A DNA stretch of 33,039 nt from Actinomycetes bacterium (GTDB lineage: Bacteria; Actinomycetota; Acidimicrobiia; Acidimicrobiales; Acidimicrobiaceae): assembly GCA_021826315.1 (NCBI GenBank), contig JAKAZZ010000028.1, positions 1-33,039 of the forward strand. Direction: 5' to 3'. The position numbers were made by a program, and so were the translations under genes. Below the pieces are notes generated by a model that did not search any database, was not told the DNA's origin, and worked only from the letters and a program-made list of their open reading frames with translations. Positions 16,321 to 24,312 of the stretch are shown here, piece by piece (position 1 is the first letter of the stretch; the number at the start of each line of letters is the position of its first letter).

Positions 16321-16427
16321 ACTCGAAATCGTCCAGCGGGTACGCAAAGAACATCTATCTTGTCGCGACCTCTCAGCAGGCGAGGACAGATTCCGAAATC
16401 TGCACTACGAAGTGGTAGAATAACAAT

Positions 16428-17156
16428 ATGGACACTACTGGCCCTACATTTTCCACTAATGAAATTGCTGAAAGCCTCGGAGTGAGCGTCCCCACGATCC
16501 ACAGGGCAGCTTTGAGATTAAATCTCGAACCGCGTCGTGGTACCAAAAGAATCCTGCAATTGAGCGAGAAGGATGCACAAGCCCTGCTCGAACATCTTGG
16601 TAAAGCTCCAAAGCTGGATGGTTTCACGCGAGAAGAGCTCTTCATTCTCCATGTCCTTCAGAAGCGTCCGTTTGGCCTCCGGTCAGCTCGAGCTGTCGCA
16701 CGGTGCGCAGGCATCTCCCCTTCGACTGCATCTGATGCTCTTCGTGAGCTAGAACAGCGAGGCATCGTAGAACACCGGTGCGTTACAGTCGCGGAAGGAC
16801 ACGCTAAACAAATAGAAGTGTGGACCCTAAGGATAGACCCCTACTGGATGACAGATGATCTTGCGGCACTGATCAGAAGTGTTGCACCACCAACGCCACG
16901 CCAACGCAACGAACGAGCAGTGTACGTGCCCCAACGCTTCAAGCACCTGTTTTGGAATGCCGATCTCAGCAAACTAAATACCAGTACTCATGGCCCTGCG
17001 ATTGCGATATCCATCCTCGAACAGTACGACCCTCACGCCCTGGCTTGGATCATTAACAACCTCGACAAGGAGGCATTTTCAGTAGCTGCTGGCCAGCGGC
17101 GCGGACTTTCCCCCAAGATCCTAGCCTTGGCTTCGCACATAGCAGAAAGTAAGTAA
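16428..17156 (+). CDS. Winged-helix protein, probable antitoxin/regulator of the AbiEii-like gene
   Basis: A 242-residue protein. Residues 8-30 (FSTNEIAESLGVSVPTIHRA) form a helix-turn-helix, and a second winged-helix region covers about 60-125 (SARAVARCAGISPSTASDAL, RELEQRGIVEH). The C-terminal part has FKHLFWNADLSKLN and DPHALAWIINNL, which recur in proteins encoded beside AbiEii-like nucleotidyltransferases. It sits 3 nt upstream of such a gene, so it is read as the antitoxin/repressor of a type IV-like pair. ATG 16428 lies 6 nt after a possible -10 TAGAAT, suggesting a leaderless message. Function is inferred from context. Confidence 0.75.
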   Translation: MDTTGPTFSTNEIAESLGVSVPTIHRAALRLNLEPRRGTKRILQLSEKDAQALLEHLGKAPKLDGFTREELFILHVLQKRPFGLRSARAVARCAGISPSTASDALRELEQRGIVEHRCVTVAEGHAKQIEVWTLRIDPYWMTDDLAALIRSVAPPTPRQRNERAVYVPQRFKHLFWNADLSKLNTSTHGPAIAISILEQYDPHALAWIINNLDKEAFSVAAGQRRGLSPKILALASHIAESK

Positions 17157-17159
17157 CTA

Positions 17160-17809
17160 GTGCCTCATCCATTAGACGGTATCATGCCTACTAGAAGCCA
17201 TGAAACCTGGACGATTGCAACGGAGATTGCGTCTCAGCGGGGTTTCTATCTGGCGGGCGGTACGGGATTGGCCTTATACCTCCACCACCGGCAAAGCACT
17301 GAACTTGACTTCTTTGCACACTCAGATTTTGACCCGCGAGAGATTCTTGATGCACTGAGAGCCCAAAACCTGCCTATCGCGGTCTTGAACCTCTCGCAAG
17401 GCACTCTGAACGTTCTGTGCGGTTCGGTGGTCGTTCAGTTTCTCTCCGTAGAGGGTCAAAAACAGCTCAGTCCAACTTCTCGAATAGATACCGCAGACGT
17501 TGCCTCTATTCCTGACATACTGGCAATGAAATTGAATGCGGTAACCGGGCGAGCAAAACTGCGGGACTATTTCGATCTCATGGTTATCGATCAGCAAACT
17601 GGATACCCGATCGAACAAGGGTTTTCTTTCTTCCTTGAGCGATACCGCCCGCAGGTGCCCGAACAATCGGCGATCATTGTGGTGCAATCATTAGGGGGTA
17701 TTTAGATGACGTAGTCGAGGACGAGACTGTTCCGGTAGCCAGACAGGTTGTAGTTGATTTTTGGCATAACCGGGCAGTAGAGGTGGCACGGAATCTCGAC
17801 CGAAATTGA
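17160..17809 (+). pseudogene. AbiEii-like nucleotidyltransferase toxin, C-terminal frameshift
   Basis: GTG 17160 (or ATG 17184) begins a DUF1814/AbiEii-family nucleotidyltransferase. The active-site stretch is LAGGTGLALYLHHRQSTELD followed by FF (Asp near 50), and the later conserved block is ILAMKLNAVTGRAKLRDYFD. The frame ends early at TAG 17703-17705, right after a run of five Gs (17694-17698). The family C-terminus YLDDVVEDETVPVARQVVVD then FWHNRAVEVARNLDRN and TGA (17807-17809) is in the next frame. One more G, or two fewer, would join them. The catalytic half is intact, so a shortened protein of 181 residues could still be made. Confidence 0.78.
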
Positions 17810-18142
17810 GTTATAGTGTGCGCCCCGATTCGAACCAAGGTCACAAGCCGAATCTAGGCACTCACAAAGACAAGGGTTATCGCCTTTAATTTAGCCGTGT
17901 GAGAATGCACCGGGAAGTACCCGGAAATTGAAAGGGCATACGGGTAATAATGCCTATGCAATCCCGTACTGACTTTCTATTTACTCTGAAATTTGGGCTA
18001 GCCTTTTCTTACGCAAACCATATCGACGACGACATTACAGCTCAAGATGAGGTTAGAGGGTGCTCATTTTCCCTAGGTGTCAGAATGGTTGATGCGACGA
18101 AAGACGAGTTGGATGCTACCTTCGTACACGTCGTGATGGTTC
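17810..18142. other. Gene-free stretch with tRNA-like scrap
   Basis: No gene supported. On the minus strand, 17819-17843 reads like a tRNA T-arm and acceptor (GGTTCGAATCGGGGCG), but the T-stem has a G-G mismatch and two wobbles, and no complete cloverleaf was found. Confidence 0.35.
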
Positions 18143-18418
18143 CTAAATATCGACTTGACGTAACGGTAGACAGATAGAGAAGGTAAAGAGAATAGACCTT
18201 TTAAAGTTGGATCCTTTACACTCTTCTATCGCACCCTTGATGCGTTGCAGGCTGACGGTGACTCCTTCCGAAAGTTGACCGACTTTCATGGCGAGCAGAT
18301 TTGGATCAAATTTTGGATTCATCGGCACGGGGGTGAAACTCGATTTGCCGTAAAAATTGTTGACACGCAATAACTCTTCTATTCTTAATGCAACTTGATC
18401 ATCCGTAAGATTTACCAA
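18143..18418 (-). CDS. Hypothetical protein (weak)
   Basis: A 91-codon frame from a TTG at 18418. The first two-thirds (LTDDQVALRIEELLRVNNFY, NPKFDPNLLAMKVGQLSEGV) has plausible protein composition; the last 25 residues look like read-out. It was not recognised, has no clear ribosome site and no obvious partner. It could be a decayed gene. Confidence 0.25.
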   Translation of the reverse strand: MVNLTDDQVALRIEELLRVNNFYGKSSFTPVPMNPKFDPNLLAMKVGQLSEGVTVSLQRIKGAIEECKGSNFKRSILFTFSICLPLRQVDI

Positions 18419-18526
18419 TGCAACTTACGACAACCGAAGTGGCTCTTTGCAGAACTTATCGTAGGTCCTCCAATTGCCGCGACGGGAAGGGGAAAATAGA
18501 TTGCATCGGCTGCTTATAGTAGTTCC

Positions 18527-18841
18527 CTAGCAGTCAGTCATAGCTTTTATCGCCTGACAGAACTCGCCAAAACGTGGGCCTAAACTCTCAATTCGTCTTG
18601 CCGCTTCAGAACGGGCAGTCCGTTGCAAATTGTCGAAAGAAGCGGCGCACTCGATTTCGAGGTCTTCGTTGACGCCGAGTCGAATTTCGCTCGGTGTATT
18701 CCTAATGGTTCTTGTCAAGGGAGCTAAAACGACGCCCGTTAGTACCGGCGTTGCTTCCGAACGCGAAACTACGAGGACAGGCCTCCACTTGTCCTCTATC
18801 TCTACCCACCATATCTCGCCTTGGAGACCGACGGCTACCAT
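18527..18841 (-). CDS. mazF: MazF-family toxin with a disrupted antitoxin
   Basis: A 104-residue MazF-like protein. ATG 18841 overlaps the ancestral antitoxin end (ATGGTAG) and follows GAGGAG. Family text: GEIWWVEIEDKWRPVLVVSR, TGVVLAPLTRTIRNTPSEIR, CAASFDNLQRTARSEAARRI. Where relatives usually have Gly before RPVLVV, this one has Trp (KWRP), in a loop near the active site, which may weaken it. The frame is otherwise complete. It is the one module where the toxin frame is open and the antitoxin is broken. Confidence 0.82.
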   Translation of the reverse strand: MVAVGLQGEIWWVEIEDKWRPVLVVSRSEATPVLTGVVLAPLTRTIRNTPSEIRLGVNEDLEIECAASFDNLQRTARSEAARRIESLGPRFGEFCQAIKAMTDC

Positions 18842-19083
18842 GGCTCCTCCTCGATCAAGGCTTTGGTGGCTCCTTCGATTCAGATGAGCTCCCCTTCGGA
18901 TTGAGGCAGTTGCAAGAGGCTCTCAGCGATTGCTGAGCCAATACCTTCCCGTCAGTGCTTATCAACAAACCATTCCAGTCCTGTACTTACCGCTTCAGAA
19001 CGGCTGGTAACAACACAGCCTGCTATAAGTTTGTCCACCTGCTTGGCCAAGTCTTCATCTAATCGTGCAACAATCTGCGCCAT
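18835..19083 (-). pseudogene. mazE: MazE/RHH antitoxin with two in-frame UGA stops
   Basis: ATG 19083 reads MAQIVARLDEDLAKQVDKLI then TSRSEAVSTGLEWFVDKH, a ribbon-helix-helix antitoxin N-terminus, and stops at TGA after 44 codons. The same frame continues REGIGSAIAESLLQLPQSEG ELI, meets a second TGA, then IEGATKALIEEEPW and TAG overlapping the toxin ATG. Relatives have Arg and, probably, Trp at the two stops, so each is explained by a single substitution (CGA to TGA, TGG to TGA). The peptide still made keeps the DNA-binding part but lacks the toxin-neutralising tail. Confidence 0.85.
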
Positions 19084-19098
19084 GCAAATAGCACAACA

Positions 19099-19113
19099 TT
19101 TTGTAATACAAAA
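19099..19113. promoter_or_regulatory. Palindromic operator of the mazE-mazF pair
   Basis: A perfect palindrome TTTTGTA-A-TACAAAA ends 15 bp upstream of the mazE ATG, the expected place for autorepression. The truncated 44-residue antitoxin keeps the ribbon-helix-helix and might still bind it. Confidence 0.65.
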
Positions 19114-19639
19114 CAAAGTTAGATGACGCTGTTGCCGAAAATTTGTGAATCTCGAGCCGGGCGAAGAGTTTGTCCTGCTTCAAAAATTAATCTCTCGTCG
19201 GGTTCAATCTGTGAGCGCAACGATTGGTTGAACCGAAGCTCTGTGAAGAGTTCAACTAGCTTTAACTTTTAGCTGCTTATTCCAGATGATATCTGTGCAG
19301 CTGCCGCAGTGATACCGATAGCCAAGGCGATCTAGAGCCCTAACTTCTAAATCATGAAATCCATCACTTAGGATGCTGGATCAGAGCTTTTCAGGCACAA
19401 AAACTTCTCATTAGCAACCGGGGTAATCGTATTTTTCCGTGTCCCACATCCGCCTTGATGGAGCGGAAACATGGCAGGCACGTCTAACTTTTCGAAGTTT
19501 CGAAACTAACAAAAGCGACAGGGAATACCTGATCAGAGTGGGGTAAATGCAATAGATTTGGCCGATCGCGAGATCGATTAGGAATAGCGGACAGCAGAAT
19601 AACGCTGTTAATGCTAGAAAAGATTAAAGGGAGTACCAA
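19114..19639. other. Gene-free stretch
   Basis: No gene supported. A perfect 12-bp palindrome AGTTTCGAAACT lies at 19496-19507, about 130 bp upstream of the NADP reductase gene. Confidence 0.4.
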
Positions 19640-20299
19640 ATGAGAATAGGCATCGTCGGCGCTGGAAATATTGGTGGCAATCTCACCAGAAGGCTCACAG
19701 CCCTTGGCCACGTGGTCAAAGTTGCGAATTCTCGTGGACCTGAAACACTTAGTCAGCTTGCTGGAGAGACTGGAGCGCTAGCTTGCACCCCTAGCGAAGC
19801 TGTATTAGATGCGGAACTTATCATCGTTACGATCCCGCAAATTCGAATTCCAGACCTTGGGTCAACGCTTCTCAAAGACGTACCCAAATCTGTCCCGGTG
19901 ATTGACACAGGAAACTACTATCCAAAAGAGCGCGATGGTCTAATTGCAGAGATCGAAAACGGAGAACCAGAGAGTGTTTGGGTGGAGCGTCACCTTGGAC
20001 ACAGCGTCATAAAGGCATTCAACGGGATCTATGCCCAGCATCTCTTAGATCGCCACCTCCCCGCTGGAACACCCAATCGTATAGCATTGCCGGTTGCTGG
20101 TGACGACCAAGCAGCGAAAAAGATAGTCATGCAGCTCGTAGAAGAATTGGGCTTCGATGCTGTGGATGCTGGTCCCTTAGCAGAATCATGGCGACAACAA
20201 CCTGCAACACCCGTCTACGGGGCTGATCTTGGAGCAGAAGGTGTAACCAAGGCCCTGCTAGAGGCGCCAAAAGAGCGACCCGAACAATTTCGGATGTAG
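19640..20299 (+). CDS. NADP oxidoreductase, F420-dependent family
   Basis: A 219-residue Rossmann protein. The nucleotide-binding loop is MRIGIVGAGNIGGNLTRRL, then VKVANSRGPETL (Arg/Ser for NADP phosphate), VTIPQ and VIDTGNYY. The C-terminal half has HSVIKAFNGIYAQHL, GDDQAAKKIVMQLVEELGFD and AVDAGPLAESW, all characteristic of the F420-dependent NADP reductase family. Many members in F420-poor bacteria use other hydride donors, so the substrate is uncertain. AAAGGGAG precedes the ATG. It is intact, soluble and stands alone on the plus strand. Confidence 0.88.
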   Translation: MRIGIVGAGNIGGNLTRRLTALGHVVKVANSRGPETLSQLAGETGALACTPSEAVLDAELIIVTIPQIRIPDLGSTLLKDVPKSVPVIDTGNYYPKERDGLIAEIENGEPESVWVERHLGHSVIKAFNGIYAQHLLDRHLPAGTPNRIALPVAGDDQAAKKIVMQLVEELGFDAVDAGPLAESWRQQPATPVYGADLGAEGVTKALLEAPKERPEQFRM

Positions 20300-20733
20300 C
20301 TTTATTTAGCTACCTAGAAGTTACAAGAGCCGTCTTTGGTGAATTGTTGAACGCTCAAAGAGACCAGATAAACCACTAATTGACGGCTCAATCACGTCTT
20401 TAAATTTGGTTTACCATACCGCTAGGGCGTCGTTTAGGGTAGCGAGTTGACTCGGAACCAACTCCAGATACACCACAACGAAAAAAGACGGCTGTCTTCA
20501 GACCGGTACAAAGTGCGGATCTTGCTGGTACGCAGAGGGGAACAACCAGAGTTTCGGAGATGGGCTGTGTCAAAATTCGAGATGACCCAATCCGAGTGCC
20601 ATCATGATTGCCAGAACAAGAGGCTGTTCCTGCTTTGGAAGTAGTAAACCGATCTGTGCCCCTTGAACGGCAGTAACAACAAAAGTGGTATTGTCGCAAC
20701 TAAAGAGGCATTCTGCGTCGAGGCCATTTATAT
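20300..20733. other. Gene-free stretch, possible decayed gene
   Basis: No complete gene. On the minus strand a hydrophobic stretch VVTAVQGAQIGLLLPKQEQP LVLAIMMALG reads for about 38 codons before a stop, and other frames continue with unrelated text. It may be debris of a membrane protein; it was not recognised. Confidence 0.35.
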
Positions 20734-21374
20734 GGCTCTATTGACCTTCATGTGGATCAACTCGCCCTCTCATACGGAAGCTTTAGATCAATTGGTCCAC
20801 AAGAAAGCATCACCGGAGCTAGAGTCGCCTCAGCAGAATGAAGCCCGTAACATCTAGCAATGATCGAGCGGATCTTGGTGTTCAAACCTTCCACTCGATC
20901 ATTTGATACGCCGAGTTCAATAGAAGCCATGATGCCTTCCCTGTGGGAACGGATTGTCTTTGACAATCTGACAAAGGTTTCAATCTAAAGACCGAGCTGC
21001 ACGCGAACACCATCGCTCTAAGGGAGTTCACTTACCTCATCGTTAGAGAGATCTCCGGCGAATAAAGCTCTTAGGGATTCCTTCATCTTGTATGCCCGCC
21101 AGAGTTTTCCACCGGTAAGCTTGATTTGGTAAAGGGTCTCGTTCTGAAGTTCCGTTAGATCACTAGGATTCTTTAGTAGTGCCCACCGTGCACCTGCGAA
21201 CTTGCGGGCATATTCTGGTGAAGGAAGCTTTCTCATCTGGCGCCATAGGTCGCATCTAAGCTCTTCGTGGGCTTCTTTTCCTAAGTGGACTCGATCCAGA
21301 ACGCCCGGCCAACGTTTCCGCTGATAGGTTTCTCTGGCCCGCGCTCCGAATCGGACTTGCGACTTCCACTTCAC
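20734..21374 (-). mobile_element. ISL3-family insertion sequence remnant with one end
   Basis: On the minus strand 21374-21018 reads HLGKEAHEELRCDLWRQMRK, ARWALLKNPSDLTELQNET and KLWRAYKMKESLRALF, the middle of an ISL3 transposase. After a decayed junction near 21010-20970 with stops in every frame, 20966-20757 reads SKTIRSHREGIMASIELGVS, NDRVEGLNTKI and PIDLKLPYERAS, the C-terminus. The 28-bp end at 20734-20761 overlaps the stop. The N-terminal third and the other end are missing. It is close kin of the fragment at 3962-4143. Confidence 0.85.
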
Positions 21375-21450
21375 CTTCTCACGATACGCGACACGGTTCT
21401 CCCTGATTCCAAGGAGGATGTAGAGCCTTCAATTGCGTCCAACTGAGGCA

Positions 21451-21555
21451 AATCCTCGTAGAAGCTTTGACCTAGAATTCAAAAGTGTTGCAGTCAAACT
21501 GGTAGAAATAGGGAACCGTTCCATTAGGCAAATAGCTGATGAGTTAGATATCTAA
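21451..21555 (+). mobile_element. IS3-family OrfA N-terminal fragment
   Basis: The plus strand reads NPRRSFDLEFKSVAVKLVEI then GNRSIRQIADELDI and TAA. This is the start of the helix-turn-helix of IS3/IS911-type OrfA (RRxFDxEFKxxAVxLVxxGxxSxxxIAxELGI). Only 34 codons survive and no start or ends were recognised. It abuts the ISL3 remnant. Confidence 0.7.
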
Positions 21556-21877
21556 GAGGCACCTCTCAATAACCTAAATTCACAGCACTCGGAAGCCATA
21601 TTGAGTCTCTAGCGAGAATACTCCACATCTCATTGAGGAGAATCTTCGCCTTCGCATCTTCATAAAATACATACGCAGGGTTATTGAGGCTCTCTAGCCC
21701 CGCTGAACCCGATGGATTGGAGCCCCAACTTGTCACGCCCGTCAACTGGCAAAAAGGTACGGGGGAACCGAACGAATTGATTGACCCAGCGATGGCGATT
21801 ATTTAGGATCTACTAGTCGGATAGCTTTGCAGAAACTTGGTTTTGAACAACCGCTGTGCTGGCGTACTATCATCAGA
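21556..21877. other. Gene-free stretch downstream of ogt
   Basis: No gene, clear terminator or repeat was seen. Confidence 0.35.
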
Positions 21878-22393
21878 CTACAGTGACGCATCCGCCCGTG
21901 TCAACGTGCGCAATGACAATGTTGTACCACTCTCGAGTTCGAGCAGGGCTAGCTTCATTGGAAGCCCGCCGGCGTAACCGCCGAGACCACCACTAGCAAG
22001 GACGCGATGGCATGGCACGACGATCGGTAGTGGGTTTCTTCCATTGGCTTGTCCGACCGCTCGAAATCCCTTGGGGCGACCTACTCGTCGAGCCAGTTCA
22101 CCGTAAGTGATCGTCTCGCCGTAAGGAATACGCGACAGCTCGGACCACACTTCACGTTGAAACTGCGTGCCGTCGAGCCTCGTGGGTAAGTCGAAGGAAA
22201 CGCGTTGGCGGGCGAAGTACTGATTCAGTTGATCGGCCGTATTTTTGAGCACCGGTAATACACCATTGCGGTGCTCGGTGTTAGTTCGCGAAGAGTCAGG
22301 CAACCCAATTCCCACGAGGAAGTCTCCGTCGCTTTCAAGAAGAAGTTGGCCGATTGGTGTGTTCAATATTGCGGTGAAATTGGCTGGCATCAT
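21878..22393 (-). CDS. ogt: Methylated-DNA-protein cysteine methyltransferase
   Basis: A 171-residue suicide DNA-repair enzyme that removes methyl groups from O6-methylguanine. The C-terminal domain has FQREVWSELSRIPYGETITY, the recognition helix FRAVGQANGRNPLPIVVPCHR with acceptor Cys 128, and GGLGGYAGGLPMKLALLELE. Start is one of two adjacent ATGs at 22393/22390, with GAGGAA upstream. It lies 26 nt after ada-alkA on the same strand, so the two form a repair operon as in mycobacteria. Confidence 0.94.
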   Translation of the reverse strand: MMPANFTAILNTPIGQLLLESDGDFLVGIGLPDSSRTNTEHRNGVLPVLKNTADQLNQYFARQRVSFDLPTRLDGTQFQREVWSELSRIPYGETITYGELARRVGRPKGFRAVGQANGRNPLPIVVPCHRVLASGGLGGYAGGLPMKLALLELESGTTLSLRTLTRADASL

Positions 22394-22419
22394 TTCGTTT
22401 GCATTTCCTCACTTTGGAT

Positions 22420-23907
22420 CTAATTACTAAGGCTGGACCAGAGGTGAACCATGGCGTAGCTACGCCATGGCCGCCAGTTGTCGGCGAGTGTAGCTAGCTG
22501 AGTCGCAGCGCGAGGGAAGTTGAGCGTCTCGATCGCTCGCTTGACCCCAAGGTCCGTGGGCATGAAGGCGTCGGGGTCGCGCAGTGCTCGCATGGCCACG
22601 TACTCGGCCGTCCACGGGCCAATTCCCGGAAGACTAACTAGTGCACGGCGAAGCTCAGTGGGGTCTGTACCCGAGTCGATGACGAGATCGCCACTGTTGA
22701 CTGCTTCGGCAAGCGCCACCAACGCTTGACGTCGACTCGCCGGCATAGAGAATATTCCTGGGTCATCGTGGGCGAGGGTTATCAGGGCGGAAGGCGTGGG
22801 GAAGAGGTGGCTGACCGCACCATATGCGTGCGGTAGAGCTTCTCCCGCGGCCATTACAAGACGGCCTGTAATAGTGCGAGCGCCGACGACCGAGACCTGT
22901 TGTCCGATGATGGCGCGTACGGCGAGTTCGAATCCGTCGACGGCCCCCGGAACACGCCGTCCCGGATCGTTGGTCACAAGGGAACCAATCAGCGGATCGT
23001 CGCCGAGGGCCATGAGGATGGCGACGGGATCGGCATCGAGATCGAGGAGTTGGCGACAGCGCGACACCGCAGTTGTCAGATCGCGCAGATCCGAGAGGTG
23101 CAACTCCGCGTCCACGAAGATTGGACCTTCACGACTCAGCGCGCTCGGTGTTAGGCTAACGACACCGTATCCGTAGGGGAGGCGCAGGCTGCGATGGTAA
23201 CTCGATTCACTAACTGCTTCGATACCCACAACGGCACGCACTGAGAGAAACTGCAGAACTGACTCTGAGTTAAGTGGACGTCGACCAACGAGTCGAAGTC
23301 GGATTCCCTGTGTATTCCAATTCTGTTGGTATTTGAACGTACTCATTGCCATCCGTGACCGCAGGCCAGTGGGAGTGGTGGCAAATACCTGTTTGACAGT
23401 CTCGTTACATTGGCGAATACTGCTGAACCCCGAAGCAAAAGCAACGCTGGCAACTGGCAAGTCTGTTGTCTCGAGCAAGATGCGAGCAGTCTGGCTGCGT
23501 TGAGCTCGAGCAAGCGCCAGGGGTCCGGTACCAACTTCTGCAGTAATGACGCGATTGAGCTGGCGCACGCTGTAGTTCAGACGGCGAGCTAGACCCGTGA
23601 CCCCTTCACGATCAACGATGCCGTCGCGGATGAGCCGCATCGCTCGAGCGGCAACGTCGGCGCGTACGTTCCACTCCGGTGATCCAGGTGAGGCGTCGGG
23701 TCGACACCGCATACAGGCGCGTAGTCCGGCTTGCTGGGCCGAGGCGGCTGAAGCGTAGAAGCGAATGTTTTCTCGTTTGGGAGTTCGCGCGGGGCAACTC
23801 GGACGACAGTAGATACCCGTGGAGATGACCCCAATGAAAAACCATCCGTCGAAACGGGCGTCTTTGCTCTGTATAGCCTGGTAGCAGAGGTCGGGATTGT
23901 TGAGCAT
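22420..23907 (-). CDS. alkA: Ada N-terminal/AraC regulator fused to AlkA 3-methyladenine glycosylase
   Basis: A 495-residue fusion. Residues 1-75 are the Ada zinc domain with Cys 34, 38, 65 and 68 (GIYCRPSCPA, ACMRC); C34 is the position that accepts methyl from phosphotriesters in E. coli Ada. An AraC-type HTH follows at about 85-185 (GVTGLARRLNYSVRQLNRVI, SVAFASGFSSIRQCNE). The rest is AlkA: GFELAVRAIIGQQVSVVGAR, helix-hairpin-helix LPGIGPWTAEYVAMRAL and catalytic Asp 452 in FMPTDLGV. The protein should sense alkylation, activate its operon and excise alkylated bases. The same fusion followed by ogt is found in Mycobacterium. Confidence 0.94.
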   Translation of the reverse strand: MLNNPDLCYQAIQSKDARFDGWFFIGVISTGIYCRPSCPARTPKRENIRFYASAASAQQAGLRACMRCRPDASPGSPEWNVRADVAARAMRLIRDGIVDREGVTGLARRLNYSVRQLNRVITAEVGTGPLALARAQRSQTARILLETTDLPVASVAFASGFSSIRQCNETVKQVFATTPTGLRSRMAMSTFKYQQNWNTQGIRLRLVGRRPLNSESVLQFLSVRAVVGIEAVSESSYHRSLRLPYGYGVVSLTPSALSREGPIFVDAELHLSDLRDLTTAVSRCRQLLDLDADPVAILMALGDDPLIGSLVTNDPGRRVPGAVDGFELAVRAIIGQQVSVVGARTITGRLVMAAGEALPHAYGAVSHLFPTPSALITLAHDDPGIFSMPASRRQALVALAEAVNSGDLVIDSGTDPTELRRALVSLPGIGPWTAEYVAMRALRDPDAFMPTDLGVKRAIETLNFPRAATQLATLADNWRPWRSYAMVHLWSSLSN

Positions 23908-24312
23908 TGATCAACTTTAGTAGTTGACGTCATCATATACTAGCGGAAATCGGACATGGCAATCCAGCATCAAATGTGGGGGGGCAGAGTGGTGCACGTG
24001 CGGTGAACTTGCGACATAGACTCCTACAATGGCGTAAAATCGCGGCTCTGTTTGATCTTTAGAAACCGTAGTAGTCGTGTTTGATCGCGCGACTCTAGAT
24101 CACGTGCGTACTGCCGTAGCGGCCGCATAGCGACTGGGGCTCGACCAACAGCCGGCCGCGCAGTACTTAGATGAATTAAAAGTAGCTTTGCTCACTCACC
24201 TAATAAACGAAGTGATCGATGCTCAAGTCCAAAGCGATGAATCCTCCAACGATACCGTAAATCGTACCCACCGCTTGCTCATGGGGATGGATGGGGATTT
24301 GTTACTGCAAGT
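23908..24312. other. ada-alkA upstream region and decayed sequence
   Basis: The first 40 bp holds the ada-alkA promoter region, with GACGTC flanked by TAGTA/TACTA half-sites (about 23920-23942). Beyond it the plus strand is open without a start from 24131 to TAA 24344-24346 (YLDELKVALLTHLINEVIDA). By position it could be the lost antitoxin of the MazF relic, but it was not recognised. Confidence 0.4.

Noticed and set aside
18835-19083. UGA read as tryptophan in the mazE-like gene
   Set aside because: TGA is a normal stop in many intact genes here (abiEi, dinJ, hipB), and the first UGA replaces Arg rather than Trp.
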